Assembly: GCA_017436025.1 (NCBI GenBank)
Contig: JAFSDX010000021.1
Coordinates: forward strand, 1 to 53,323
DNA: 53,323 nucleotides
Reading direction: 5' to 3'
Origin: Thermoguttaceae bacterium
GTDB taxonomy: Bacteria; Planctomycetota; Planctomycetia; Pirellulales; Thermoguttaceae
Shown here: piece after piece, positions 43,421-52,132 of the stretch
How positions within the stretch are numbered: the stretch's first letter is position 1
Layout: the number at the start of each line of letters is the position of its first letter
Position numbers and translations under genes: made by a program
The notes under the pieces: model-generated
What the model was told of the DNA's origin: nothing
Databases searched by the model: none
The model's input: only the letters and a program-made list of their open reading frames with translations

Positions 43421-44517
43421 ATGTTGAAATTGGTAAATTGGGGGGGGGGGGCAGACTTTCCCGTCGCGGTTTCACGTTAGTCGAATTGTTGGTCGTCATC
43501 GCGATTATCGGGATTTTGATCGGTTTGCTCTTGCCGGCGGTTCAAGCGGCGCGCGAAGCGGCGCGTCGGATGCAATGCACGAACCATATGAAGCAACTCG
43601 GCTTGGCGGTTCACAACTTCGAATCGTCGACCGGGAAGCTCCCGCCGCTCGACCTTAACATCGGACACGCGACGATTTTGCCGCTCCTTTGGCCGTATAT
43701 GGAGCAAACGGCGATTTACGACGTCCTGGAAAACTGGCGCGGCGCGAACGACGCTTCCTCCGGTTTCGGGCAAGACCTTTGCCGTTCGAACAGCGGAACC
43801 GGCGACACGTTTTGGCGCAACACCGAGTACATGACGGACCAACTCCGCGAAAACATCAGCGCGGTTCCCTACGTGAAATGCCCGAGCCGACGCGCGGGCG
43901 TCGCGGGCGCGCCGCTGACCGACGCCGGCTTGACGCACGACGGCGTTACGATGAACGGCCTCAAATCGATCGCGTCCTACGGCCCGTTCGCCGACTACGC
44001 GCCGGTCATTTACACGACGTATAAGTCGCCCGATTGCACCGACTTCCAATGGGTCGGCGGCGAAGACACGTCCTACGCGTTGAGCGCCGGGAACTTCTCG
44101 CCGTTCCGCCGCGCTAAGATCGCGGTTTCCGGCGACGAACGCACTTGGCAGCCGCGCGACGCGATGTCGCGTTGGGTCGACGGGACGACGAACCAATTCA
44201 TGTTCGGCGAAAAACACATCCCGATCGGAATGCTCGGTTCCGAGTCGACCGCTTGGCGGCACGACCAAAACTACCTCGGCGCGACCGGCGGCAACGGACG
44301 CGACTGGGCGATCGGACGCGCCGTCGCGGAATCCTGCCCGCTCGCGTCGCCGCGCGACACGACGAACCCGCACCGTTTCTTCGGCTCCTGGCACGCGGGC
44401 GTCGTCAACTTCGTGATGGGCGACGGTTCCGTCCGCGCGATTTCGACGACCGCTTACGCCGGCACGCTCGGCAAATTCGCGCACGTTAGCGACGGCGGCA
44501 CGGAATCGCTCGACTGA
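43421..44517 (+). CDS. DUF1559-family prepilin-like protein, copy 2, with frame-breaking G12 tract near the start
   Basis: The ATG at 43421 has a strong ribosome site (GAGGAGGATGGAG) but in this sequence reads [19 protein letters not shown] and stops at 43480. The prepilin sequence [18 protein letters not shown] lies in the next frame and runs open to 44517. A run of 12 G at 43440-43451 separates the two. With 13 or 10 G the ATG would read [20 protein letters not shown], a normal DUF1559 start. No ATG or GTG with a ribosome site exists in the open frame itself. The body matches copy 1 closely and ends with the H-X9-DG motif ([12 protein letters not shown]). Either the tract varies in length and switches the gene, or the assembly miscounts the homopolymer. 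Confidence 0.85.
43440..43451 (+). repeat. Poly-G tract (G12), possible phase-variation switch
   Basis: Twelve consecutive G seven codons after the ATG of the second DUF1559 gene; by far the longest single-base run in this window. The base count decides whether the gene is in frame. Confidence 0.8.
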
Positions 44518-44664
44518 TTCGAGCGACGTTCGCGACGTTCTCGGCGTTTTCGGCGGCTTGACGGTCGTCGAAGCGCCGCGAGCCAACGACTTAACTCAAA
44601 TTGAACTTCATTTCGGCGTCGACGCTCCGCGCGGAGCGGTCGGCGTTAGGGAGAAATAACGATA

Positions 44665-45087
44665 ATGCGCAATTTATTTTACACGCTGATGTTAGCGACG
44701 GCGGCTTTCTGCGTCGGATGCTCCGGCAACGTCAAACTGACCGGGACGGTTACCTACTCCGACGACGGCGCGCCGGTCGAAAGCGGGACGATTTGCTTCG
44801 TTTCCGGCGAAACGCAAGGGCGCGGAAACATCGTCGACGGCAAATATGAAATGAACTTCGGCGAGAAAGCCGGAATCCCGGCGGGCGACTACCAAGTTTA
44901 CTTCGTCGGCGTCGAAGCGGTCGTCCGCGAAAGCGAAGAACTCCCGGACGGTTCCGTTACCGACCCGGTCACCGCGCCCGCGATCGACGCGAAATATCTG
45001 TCGGCGGCGACGTCCGGTTTGACGCAAAAAGTCGACAAATCGACGAAAACCGCCGACTTCAAACTCGACCGCAACCCGGAACTCTGA
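44665..45087 (+). CDS. Small lipoprotein, carboxypeptidase-regulatory-like (transthyretin-like) fold
   Basis: 140 residues, ATG start with GGGAG upstream. Lipoprotein signal peptide with lipobox VGCS; Cys19 becomes the lipidated N-terminus. The mature part has LTGTVTYSDDGAPVESGTI and IPAGDYQVYFVG, the strand pattern of the small beta-sandwich lipoproteins typically encoded directly behind DUF1559 genes in planctomycetes. It probably sits in the membrane facing the periplasm and may act together with the DUF1559 protein; the joint role is unknown. The gap of about 150 bases to the DUF1559 gene has no clear promoter, so cotranscription is likely. Confidence 0.85.
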   Translation: MRNLFYTLMLATAAFCVGCSGNVKLTGTVTYSDDGAPVESGTICFVSGETQGRGNIVDGKYEMNFGEKAGIPAGDYQVYFVGVEAVVRESEELPDGSVTDPVTAPAIDAKYLSAATSGLTQKVDKSTKTADFKLDRNPEL

Positions 45088-45137
45088 CGCGGGAAACGGC
45101 GGAGTCGGTCGACTTTGCCGATTTTGACGAACGCGCT

Positions 45138-45179
45138 AAAATCCTTCGACGCTCTTTCCGGCGCGTCGGAGGATTTTTT
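45138..45179 (+). terminator. Strong intrinsic terminator after the DUF1559/lipoprotein unit
   Basis: A 14-bp stem (AAAATCCTTCGACG at 45138-45151 with 45164-45177, one G-T pair), 12-base loop, then six T. Confidence 0.82.
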
Positions 45180-45213
45180 GCGTTTCGGACGCCTCCGCGA
45201 GCGTCGGGGCTTC

Positions 45214-45242
45214 TTGACGCGACGCGAAAGATAGAGTATACT
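45214..45242 (+). promoter_or_regulatory. Promoter of the gcvPA-gcvPB operon
   Basis: TTGACG (45214-45219), 17-bp spacer, TATACT (45237-45242). The expected transcript has a leader of about 180 bases. Confidence 0.67.
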
Positions 45243-45312
45243 AAACGAAAGAGACGCGGCGAAGTCGGCGGAAACGTAGAATTTGATTTTTGTCGCTTTT
45301 AATTCGGGCGGC

Positions 45313-45350
45313 GTCCGTCGTTCGTCGCTTATTTATTTCTTGCGACGGAC
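45313..45350 (+). promoter_or_regulatory. Hairpin in the gcvPA leader
   Basis: GTCCGTCG (45313-45320) pairs exactly with CGACGGAC (45343-45350) across a T-rich 22-base loop; a second small GC hairpin follows near 45356-45368. The core of a glycine riboswitch was not found. Confidence 0.4.
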
Positions 45351-45431
45351 GGTCGGCGACGCGTCGCGCCGAGGGTCGCGTCGGTCGATTCGCTTTTTCA
45401 CCCTTTAACCACAAGACAGGTTGCGCTAACG

Positions 45432-46805
45432 ATGCGATACGCTCCCAATCCCGACCCCGTCGTTCAGGAAATGCTGCGCGCGACGGGGCTCTCCTCGTTG
45501 GACGATTTATTCGTCGACGTTCCGGAGGAAATTCGTTTACAATGTCTGTTGCCGGAGAGCCGCGGAGCGACGGAAATGTCGGCGCGGCGGCAGTTGGAAG
45601 AACTCGCGTTGGCGAACTACACGGCGGACGACTCGCCGATCTTCCTCGGCGCCGGTTGCTACGACCACTACATTCCGACCGCCGTCGACGCGATCGTCGG
45701 TCGCTCGGAGTTCGTTACCGCGTACACGCCTTACCAACCGGAGATCAGCCAAGGGATTCTGCAGGCGATCTTCGAATATCAAACGGCGATCTGCCGCCTC
45801 ACCGGGATGGACGTCGCGAACGCGTCGATGTACTGCGGCGGGAGCGCGCTCGCGCAAGCTTGCGTTATGTCGGCCGAAACGACGAAGCGCAAAATCGTCT
45901 TGATTCCGGCGACGTTGAACCCCGATTACGCTCGCATCGTCGAGACTTACGCCGCGTCCGGGCTCTTCGAAACCCGCGTCGTTCCGGAGAAAAACGGGAT
46001 CGTCGACTTGGACGCGTTGAACGCCGTCTTGACCGCCGAAGCGAAGAACGTCGCCGCGGTCGTTATCCAATACCCGAACTTTTACGGGAACTTGGAGCGC
46101 GTCGGGCAAATGATCGCCGCGACCAAGGGCGTCGGCGCGCTCTCGATTATGTCGGTCGATCCGATCGCGTTGGCGATGCTTAAGTCGCCGGGCGAATGGG
46201 GCGCCGACGTCGCGGTCGGGGACGGGCAACCGCTCGGGAACGCGATGAGTTTCGGCGGGCCGCACCTCGGTTTTATGGCGGTTTCGAAGAAGTTGCTCCG
46301 CAAAATCCCGGGCCGCTTGGTCGGCGAAACGGTCGACTCGGAAGGGAAACGCGCCTACGTCTTGACGCTGCAAGCGCGCGAGCAACACATCCGCCGCGAA
46401 AAAGCGAGTTCGAACATCTGCTCGAACCAAGCGTTGAACGCGTTGACGGCGTTGGTTTACTTGGCGTTCGTCGGGCCGTTGGGCTTGAAACAAGCGGCGA
46501 ACGCGTCGCACCGAATCGCCCGTTACGCGCATTCGGAGTTGAAAAAAGCCGGGTTTGAGTTCCAACACGACGCGCCGTTCCTGCGCGAGTTCGCCGTTAA
46601 GGTCGACAATCCGCGCGAAATGAACCGCTACCTCCTCGAATGGGGCATTATCGGCGGTTACGAACTGAAAGACGGGCTTCTCCTCGCCTTCACCGAAAAG
46701 CGAACGCGCGAAGAGGTCGACGAATTGGTCTACTGCATGAAGGACTTCCAATTCGGCGGCGCCGGGGAACGAGCGACGATCGACGAAAACGCGGACGCCG
46801 AGTAG
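45432..46805 (+). CDS. gcvPA: Glycine dehydrogenase (decarboxylating) subunit 1
   Basis: 457 residues, ATG start. It begins MRYAPN and continues with [70 protein letters not shown] and [11 protein letters not shown], all hallmarks of the N-terminal half of P protein encoded as a separate gene. Length is normal for GcvPA (about 450). Together with GcvPB it forms the PLP-dependent P protein of the glycine cleavage system, which decarboxylates glycine and passes the aminomethyl group to the lipoyl arm of GcvH. gcvH and gcvT are not in the window. The operon partner gcvPB starts 16 bases after the stop. Confidence 0.97.
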   Translation: MRYAPNPDPVVQEMLRATGLSSLDDLFVDVPEEIRLQCLLPESRGATEMSARRQLEELALANYTADDSPIFLGAGCYDHYIPTAVDAIVGRSEFVTAYTPYQPEISQGILQAIFEYQTAICRLTGMDVANASMYCGGSALAQACVMSAETTKRKIVLIPATLNPDYARIVETYAASGLFETRVVPEKNGIVDLDALNAVLTAEAKNVAAVVIQYPNFYGNLERVGQMIAATKGVGALSIMSVDPIALAMLKSPGEWGADVAVGDGQPLGNAMSFGGPHLGFMAVSKKLLRKIPGRLVGETVDSEGKRAYVLTLQAREQHIRREKASSNICSNQALNALTALVYLAFVGPLGLKQAANASHRIARYAHSELKKAGFEFQHDAPFLREFAVKVDNPREMNRYLLEWGIIGGYELKDGLLLAFTEKRTREEVDELVYCMKDFQFGGAGERATIDENADAE

Positions 46806-46821
46806 AAAGGAGCGCGAAAGA

Positions 46822-48282
46822 ATGAAACTTCTTTACGAAAAACACGTTAAAGGAAGCAACTACTTCCGTTTCCCGCTCCAAGACCTGCCGGAAATCGACC
46901 TCCAAGAGACGCTTCCGGAGGAACACTGGCGCGAAACGCCGCTCGGTTTGCCGGAACTTAGCGAAGTCGAGGCGGTGCGGCACTTTACCGCGCTTTCGAA
47001 GCGAGCGTTCGGCGTCGACGACGGCATGTACCCGCTCGGCTCCTGCACGATGAAATACAATCCGAAACTCGGCGAATACGCGGCGCGTCTTCCCGGTTTC
47101 GCGCACATTCACCCGTACCAACCGGTCGAAACGGCGCAGGGCGCGCTCGAGCTGATGTACGAGCTGTCGCTGATGTTGTCGCAAATCGGCGGAATGGACG
47201 CGTTTACGCTCCAACCGGCGGCGGGCGCGCACGGCGAAGCGACCGGGATTATGATTATCCGCGCTTACCACAAGCATCGCGGCGACGACGAAAAGCGGCG
47301 CGTCATTTTGGTTCCGGACTCGGCGCACGGCACGAACCCGGCCAGCGCGGCGAACGTCGGTTACGAAATTCGCGTCGTCAAGTCGAACGAACGCGGCCGC
47401 GTCGACCTTGAAGACTTGAAGTCGAAACTCGGCCCCGACGTCGCCGGTTTGATGCTGACGAACCCGAACACGCTCGGCTTGTTTGAAACGGATATTCTTG
47501 AAATAGCGCGACTTACGCACGAAGCGGGCGGGCTCCTTTATTACGACGGCGCGAACCTGAACGCCATTATGGGCGTCGCGCGCCCCGGCGATATGGGCTT
47601 CGACGTCGTCCACTACAACCTGCACAAGACGTTCGCGACCCCGCACGGCGGCGGCGGCCCCGGTTCCGGCCCGGTCGGCGTCAAGAAATTCCTCGAGCCG
47701 TTCCTTCCGTCGCCGGTCGTTATCAAAAACGATTGCGGCGGTTACGAACTGGACGATAATCGTCCGCTTTCGATCGGCAAAGTGAAGACGTTCTACGGGA
47801 ACTTCGGCGTCTGCGTCCGCGCTTACGCTTACATCTTGTCGCTCGGTTGCGAAGGAATCAAGCGCGCTTGCCAACACGCCGTGTTGAACGCGAACTACAT
47901 TCGCAAGCAGTTGGCCGACGATTACGATTTCCCGATCGACGAGCTTTGCAAACACGAGTTTGTTTGCTCGCCGAAGAAACTCGAAGGCGGTTCCGACGTT
48001 CACACGCTCGACGTCGCGAAACGCTTGATCGACTTCGGTTACCATCCGCCGACCATTTACTTCCCGTTGATCGTCGACGAAGCGATTATGATCGAGCCGA
48101 CCGAAACGGAAACGAAGGAACGTCTCGACGATTTCATCGCGGCGATGAAGCAGATCGCGAAAGAGCGCCGCGAAACGCCGGACGTCGTCAAAGCGGCGCC
48201 GCACGGCACGGTCGTGAAGCGTCTCGACGAGACCCGCGCGGCGCGCAACCCGATTCTGAAGTACGAGGAACCGCTTTCTTGA
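46822..48282 (+). CDS. gcvPB: Glycine dehydrogenase (decarboxylating) subunit 2
   Basis: 486 residues, ATG start with AAAGGAG upstream. C-terminal half of P protein. Motifs include [53 protein letters not shown], and the PLP lysine Lys269 in [20 protein letters not shown]. It ends with the usual [19 protein letters not shown] region. It is the catalytic partner of GcvPA, in the cytosol. The N-terminus [10 protein letters not shown] and the total length are normal for the split form found in many bacteria. A strong terminator 31 bases after the stop closes the operon. Confidence 0.97.
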   Translation: MKLLYEKHVKGSNYFRFPLQDLPEIDLQETLPEEHWRETPLGLPELSEVEAVRHFTALSKRAFGVDDGMYPLGSCTMKYNPKLGEYAARLPGFAHIHPYQPVETAQGALELMYELSLMLSQIGGMDAFTLQPAAGAHGEATGIMIIRAYHKHRGDDEKRRVILVPDSAHGTNPASAANVGYEIRVVKSNERGRVDLEDLKSKLGPDVAGLMLTNPNTLGLFETDILEIARLTHEAGGLLYYDGANLNAIMGVARPGDMGFDVVHYNLHKTFATPHGGGGPGSGPVGVKKFLEPFLPSPVVIKNDCGGYELDDNRPLSIGKVKTFYGNFGVCVRAYAYILSLGCEGIKRACQHAVLNANYIRKQLADDYDFPIDELCKHEFVCSPKKLEGGSDVHTLDVAKRLIDFGYHPPTIYFPLIVDEAIMIEPTETETKERLDDFIAAMKQIAKERRETPDVVKAAPHGTVVKRLDETRAARNPILKYEEPLS

Positions 48283-48312
48283 ACCGTTTGATTTAAAACG
48301 GGTTGCCCCTGG

Positions 48313-48350
48313 AAAGGAACGCCGGTCGACGCGCCGACGTTCCTTTTTTT
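48313..48350 (+). terminator. Strong intrinsic terminator of the gcv operon
   Basis: Stem AAAGGAACG (48313-48321) / CGTTCCTTT (48338-48346) around a GC-rich inner part, with a T-run to 48350. Confidence 0.82.
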
Positions 48351-48397
48351 CGCGCCGAAGTGGGGCGAGCGTCGCCGAACGCGCAAATTTTTGACGC

Positions 48398-48419
48398 GAA
48401 TAAAGAATAAAGAATAAAG
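48398..48419. repeat. 7-bp tandem repeat (AATAAAG), three copies
   Basis: GAATAAAGAATAAAGAATAA lies between a TTGACG (48391-48396) and the ribosome site of the HAD gene, followed by more A-rich sequence. The repeat may form part of the promoter. Confidence 0.6.
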
Positions 48420-48447
48420 AAAAGAAAAATAAAAAGGGAACGCTGAA

Positions 48448-49125
48448 ATGGAAGGGAAAACGCCGAACGGCGCCGCGCTTGCGGAAGCGGTCGCGTTCGA
48501 TATGGACGGTTTAATGTTCGATACCGAAGCGGTTTACTGGAAGGCCGCCGACGCGCTTCTCGGGCGCCGCGGGCACAAGTACACCGCCGAACTTTGCGCG
48601 CAGATCATCGGGCGTCCGCCGGAACACTGTTTCCGCCTCTTCATCGAGCGTTTCAATTTGCCGGAGGATTGGCGAACGCTCCAACGGGAATCGGAAGACC
48701 TCTTTATCGAACTCTTGAACGACGGATACTCGACGACGCCCGGTTTGGAACGCTTGCTCGACGAGTTGGAGCGGCGGTCGATTCCGAAATGCGTCTGCAC
48801 CAGCAGCGCGCCGCGCGTCGTTCGCGAAGTTTTGAAAAAAGACGGGATCGGCGAACGCTTCGACTTCGTTCTGACCAGCGAGGACGTAACGAACGGCAAG
48901 CCGCACCCGGAAATTTACGCGACGGCGGCGGCGCGCTTCGGCGTCGAACCGGGATTAACGCTAGCGTTGGAAGACAGTCCGGCCGGTTGCAAATCGGCGA
49001 ACGCGGCGGGGCTCGTTTGCGGAATGTTGCGCGCCGAACACAACCGAAACGCCGATTTTTCCGGCGCCGTTTGCGTCGTCGAGCGGTTGGACGCGCCGGA
49101 AATTTTCGCGCTCTTGCGGCCTTGA
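48448..49125 (+). CDS. HAD-superfamily phosphatase, beta-phosphoglucomutase-like subgroup
   Basis: 225 residues, ATG start with AGGGA upstream. HAD motifs in order: I, FDMDGLMFDTE with nucleophile Asp18 and acid/base Asp20; II, CTSSAP (about 112); III, Lys in NGKPHPEIY (about 151); IV, LEDSPAGCKSA (about 173). The small helical cap between motifs I and II places it in subfamily IA, the group with beta-phosphoglucomutases and sugar-phosphate or phosphoglycolate phosphatases. The substrate cannot be named from sequence. Cytosolic. It follows the gcv terminator, so it has its own promoter, possibly TTGACG at 48391 with an A/T-rich -10 within the 7-bp repeats. Confidence 0.9.
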   Translation: MEGKTPNGAALAEAVAFDMDGLMFDTEAVYWKAADALLGRRGHKYTAELCAQIIGRPPEHCFRLFIERFNLPEDWRTLQRESEDLFIELLNDGYSTTPGLERLLDELERRSIPKCVCTSSAPRVVREVLKKDGIGERFDFVLTSEDVTNGKPHPEIYATAAARFGVEPGLTLALEDSPAGCKSANAAGLVCGMLRAEHNRNADFSGAVCVVERLDAPEIFALLRP

Positions 49126-49200
49126 CGGCAAGATTTTCGCGCGCTTTTCTCTTGGCGACGCTCAAGGAACGCTCAACGAACGCCGCGTTGGGAGAACCTC

Positions 49201-49229
49201 TTGACGCGGCGTTGAAAAATCGGTATGCT
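49201..49229 (+). promoter_or_regulatory. Promoter of trkA
   Basis: TTGACG (49201-49206), 17-bp spacer, TATGCT (49224-49229). It gives a leader of about 195 bases, with a 7-bp hairpin CGGTCGT/ACGACCG near 49292-49315. No gene was supported between the HAD stop and trkA. Confidence 0.6.
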
Positions 49230-49432
49230 AACGCGAGTTAAAGTTCGCGTTCGTTGGAAGACGGACGCCGAAGCGCGAGCAAGGACGAACGGCGCGGTCG
49301 TCCGAGAAAAAACGACCGACGAACGCCGACGCAAACGACGGCGAGGAGCGATTTTTTGAAAAGAAACGACGGCGAAACGAACGGCGAAATTCGCCCGGGA
49401 AAGCGGCGACGCCGCGAAGCGAGGCGCGAACG

Positions 49433-50776
49433 ATGCGCGTTTTAGTTTTAGGCGGCGGCGACGTCGGCGGCTCCGTCGCGAGAGCGCTTTGCGAACAGCG
49501 ACACGAAGTAACGGTCGTCGAGCGCGACCCGGAGCGCGCCGCTTGGCTCGACGACGAACTCGACGCCCGCGTTTTATGCGGCGTCGCGTCGCAAGCGAGT
49601 TTGCTCTTTCAAGCGGGCGCGACGACGGCGGACGTTTGCCTCGCGCTGACCGGCGACGACGAAACGAACCTCTTGGCGGGAAGCGTCGCGAAAGCGATGG
49701 GCGCGCGGCGCTCGACGGCTCGCGTTTACGCTCCTTTTTATCGGGACGTCGACGCGTTCGATTACCGCCGCCATTTGGGGCTCGACCGCTTGCTCGACAT
49801 TGAGTTTTTGACGGCGATGGAGTTGGCGCGGCGCATTCGCGAACCCGGCGCGATGCTGATCGAGCATTTTATCGGCGGCGAACTGGAGATGCAGGACGTC
49901 TTGATCGCGAAACCGTCGGCGGCGACCGGGCGCCCGTTGGCCGAATTGCGTCTTCCGTCCGAGGTGCGCGTCGCGGCGATTAATCGCGAAGGCGCCGTTT
50001 CGATCGCTTCGGCGAACGATCGCGTCGAGGTCGGCGACCGAGTAACGCTTCTCGGCGAGCGCGCGCAGGTCGAAAACGTCAAAAAGCTCTTTCAAACGCA
50101 GTCGGTTGTGAAGCGCAACGTCGTCGTCGCGGGCGGCGGCGAAACGGGGCTGAGCGTCGCGGCGGTGTTGGAAAAGCGCAATTACAACGTCAAAATTCTC
50201 GACTCGCGGCGCGAGCGATGCGAATTTTTAGCGCGGCGGTTGACCAAAACGACCGTCGTTTTCGGCGACGCGCGCCGTCGCGACGTTTTGGCCGAGCAGC
50301 GCGTTGGAAACGCCGACGTGTTCATCGCTTGCGCCGGCGGCGACGAAGACAACATTATGGCCTGCGTCGAGGCCGGCGAACTCGGCGCGAAGTTTTTGGC
50401 CGCCGTCGTCGAACAGCCCGATTACGCGAACGTCGTCGGGAAGTTGGGGATCGACGAAGTGATCAGCCCTTACGAGGTGGTCGGGCGGCAGGTCGAGGGG
50501 CTGATGCATACCGGCGCGCTCGTCTTTCAGAACTCGCGACTTTTGGCCGGTTCGATCGACGTGTTGGAGTTGGAGGTCGAAGCCGATTCGCCCGCGACGC
50601 GGACGCCGTTGAAGGATTTAGGGTTGCCGAGACCGTCGCTGATCGCCGCCGTTATCCGAGAAAACGCCGTCTTGGCGCCGAACGCGACGTTCGTTTTTCG
50701 GCCCGGCGACGCCGTTCTCGCCCTTTGCGACGCGCGCAACGTCGCGAAGTTTGTTCCGACGTTCGAGCGCGATTGA
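49433..50776 (+). CDS. trkA: Trk-type potassium uptake regulatory NAD-binding protein
   Basis: 447 residues, ATG start with GAGG upstream. Two tandem RCK units. The first Rossmann fold opens MRVLVLGGGDVGGSVA with the glycine loop at 7-13 and the ribose-binding acid in VVERDPER. The first TrkA-C domain covers about residues 143-220. The second Rossmann fold starts NVVVAGGGETGLSVA at about 230 and is followed by a second TrkA-C domain. This matches the E. coli TrkA layout (458 residues). TrkA is a peripheral cytosolic ring that gates the TrkH/TrkG potassium channel in response to nucleotides. No trkH lies in the window on the visible side. Confidence 0.95.
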   Translation: MRVLVLGGGDVGGSVARALCEQRHEVTVVERDPERAAWLDDELDARVLCGVASQASLLFQAGATTADVCLALTGDDETNLLAGSVAKAMGARRSTARVYAPFYRDVDAFDYRRHLGLDRLLDIEFLTAMELARRIREPGAMLIEHFIGGELEMQDVLIAKPSAATGRPLAELRLPSEVRVAAINREGAVSIASANDRVEVGDRVTLLGERAQVENVKKLFQTQSVVKRNVVVAGGGETGLSVAAVLEKRNYNVKILDSRRERCEFLARRLTKTTVVFGDARRRDVLAEQRVGNADVFIACAGGDEDNIMACVEAGELGAKFLAAVVEQPDYANVVGKLGIDEVISPYEVVGRQVEGLMHTGALVFQNSRLLAGSIDVLELEVEADSPATRTPLKDLGLPRPSLIAAVIRENAVLAPNATFVFRPGDAVLALCDARNVAKFVPTFERD

Positions 50777-50798
50777 CGGCGGCGGAGGAACGAAAAAC

Positions 50799-50823
50799 GC
50801 GTTTTTGAAAAAGATGAAAAACG
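50799..50823 (+). repeat. Dispersed TTTGAA-type intergenic motif
   Basis: CGCGTTTTTGAAAAAGATGA then AAAACG. The palindrome AAAAACGCGTTTTT at 50793-50806 overlaps it. Confidence 0.45.
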
Positions 50824-50907
50824 AGCGAAAAAGTGCCGCGTCGCGTTCGCCGTTTCGAGCGACGAACGAAAGTTAAGATAAGGTTAAAGTTAAGCGCGAT
50901 TAAAAGC

Positions 50908-50932
50908 GCGTTTGAAAAGAATGAAAAACGTT
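50908..50932 (+). repeat. Dispersed TTTGAA-type intergenic motif
   Basis: GCGTTTGAAAAGAATGAAAA then ACGTT, ahead of the TPR lipoprotein gene. Confidence 0.5.
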
Positions 50933-50986
50933 TCAAGACGGTTCGAGGATTGGAGCCGTCGAGATTAACGATAAGGAGGTTGCGGA

Positions 50987-51919
50987 ATGCGTTTGTCGTT
51001 GGGTTGGTCTTGGAAATGGGCGGTCGCGCTTCTCTTCGGCGTCGCGGCGCTCGGCGTTTCCGGTTGTTCGAATAAGACGCGGGAAGCCGCCGAATTTTGC
51101 CAAGCCGGGATGCAAGGGTTGGCCGAAAACGACTTGGCGACGGCGACCGAGTGTTTCCAAAAATCGCTCGAACTCGACCCGAATTTCGGCCCGGCGCTCG
51201 TCGGCCTTGGCGAAACGAACCTGCGTTCGCAACAATACGTTGAAGCGGAAGACGCGTTTTCAAAGGCTTTAGCGGTCGACGCTCGTTCGCTCGACGCGTT
51301 GAAAGGGCGGGGCGAATCGTATTTGGGGCAAAAAATGTACGATAAAGCCGTCGCCGATTTCGACGCGGTTTTGGAAATCGACCCGACGAAAACGACCGTT
51401 CGCGGGAACCGCGGGTTCGCTTACGTCGGTCTCGGCGAACTCGACAAAGCGCTCGCCGATTTGAACGTTTGCGTCGAGGAACAGCCGACGTCGCCGAACT
51501 TTTATACGAACCGCGGCGTCCTTTATCAAAAGCGCGGCGAATACGACGCGGCGTTCGCCGACTTGACGAAAGCGATCGAACTCGAGCCGGCGAACCCGAT
51601 GACGAACGCGATTCGCGGGAAAATCTGCGCCGACGCCGGACGTTGGGAAGACGCGCTCGCCGATTACAACGCCGCGCTCGAGAAGGACGCCGCCTGTTTT
51701 CCGGCGTACAAATGTCGCGGACTTTACTTTAAAAACGTCGCCGATTGGGATTCCGCGTTGGCCGACTTGACGCGAGCGATCGAAATTAACCCGAACGATC
51801 CGGAGGTTTACTTCGAGCGCGCCGGAGTTTATCGCCAACTGAAAGACGACGCGGCTTATGAGGCCGATATGGCGAAGGCGAGCGAACTCGACCCGAATAT
51901 CGGCAAAACCGCCGAATAA
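50987..51919 (+). CDS. TPR-repeat lipoprotein
   Basis: 310 residues, ATG start with a perfect AAGGAGG 7 bases upstream. Lipoprotein signal with lipobox VSGCS; Cys27 is the lipidated residue. The mature part is almost entirely tetratricopeptide repeats, about eight units of 34 residues, with the usual A-x-x-x-F/Y, A-L and P pattern (ATATECFQKSLELDPNFGPA, ALADLTRAIEINPNDPEVYF). TPR arrays are protein-interaction scaffolds; here it would sit on the outer face of a membrane. The partner is unknown. It is flanked by copies of the dispersed motif, and no clear promoter was found. Confidence 0.9.
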   Translation: MRLSLGWSWKWAVALLFGVAALGVSGCSNKTREAAEFCQAGMQGLAENDLATATECFQKSLELDPNFGPALVGLGETNLRSQQYVEAEDAFSKALAVDARSLDALKGRGESYLGQKMYDKAVADFDAVLEIDPTKTTVRGNRGFAYVGLGELDKALADLNVCVEEQPTSPNFYTNRGVLYQKRGEYDAAFADLTKAIELEPANPMTNAIRGKICADAGRWEDALADYNAALEKDAACFPAYKCRGLYFKNVADWDSALADLTRAIEINPNDPEVYFERAGVYRQLKDDAAYEADMAKASELDPNIGKTAE

Positions 51920-51971
51920 CGCGAACGGCGGAAAACGAGTCGCAACGAAAACGCGTCGCAACGGCGGGATA

Positions 51972-52010
51972 AAACGTCGTTCGGCGCGTTTTTGTCGTCG
52001 AACGGCGTTT
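51972..52010 (+). terminator. Hairpin after the TPR lipoprotein gene, possible terminator
   Basis: A 12-bp stem (AAACGTCGTTCG at 51972-51983 with 51999-52010, one G-T pair) and 15-base loop. Only three T end the stem on the + strand, followed by A-rich sequence, so termination is uncertain. Confidence 0.4.
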
Positions 52011-52132
52011 GAAAATAAAAAATAAGGCGTCGATATTGGTTTTTTTGGGCGGTTTATTCGAAAAATCAAAACGCGTCAATATTGAGTCCCGAGCGTTTTT
52101 TTTGAAAAATCAAGGGACGTTAAGGGGAAAAG

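Noticed and set aside
43421-43480. Small gene [19 protein letters not shown]
   Set aside because: More simply read as the true start of the DUF1559 gene thrown out of frame by the G tract.
45243-45431. Glycine riboswitch in the gcv leader
   Set aside because: Position and pathway fit, but the conserved core sequences were not found by eye.
49254-49445. 63-codon ORF ahead of trkA
   Set aside because: It lies in the leader, is highly basic, and lacks a ribosome site and family features.
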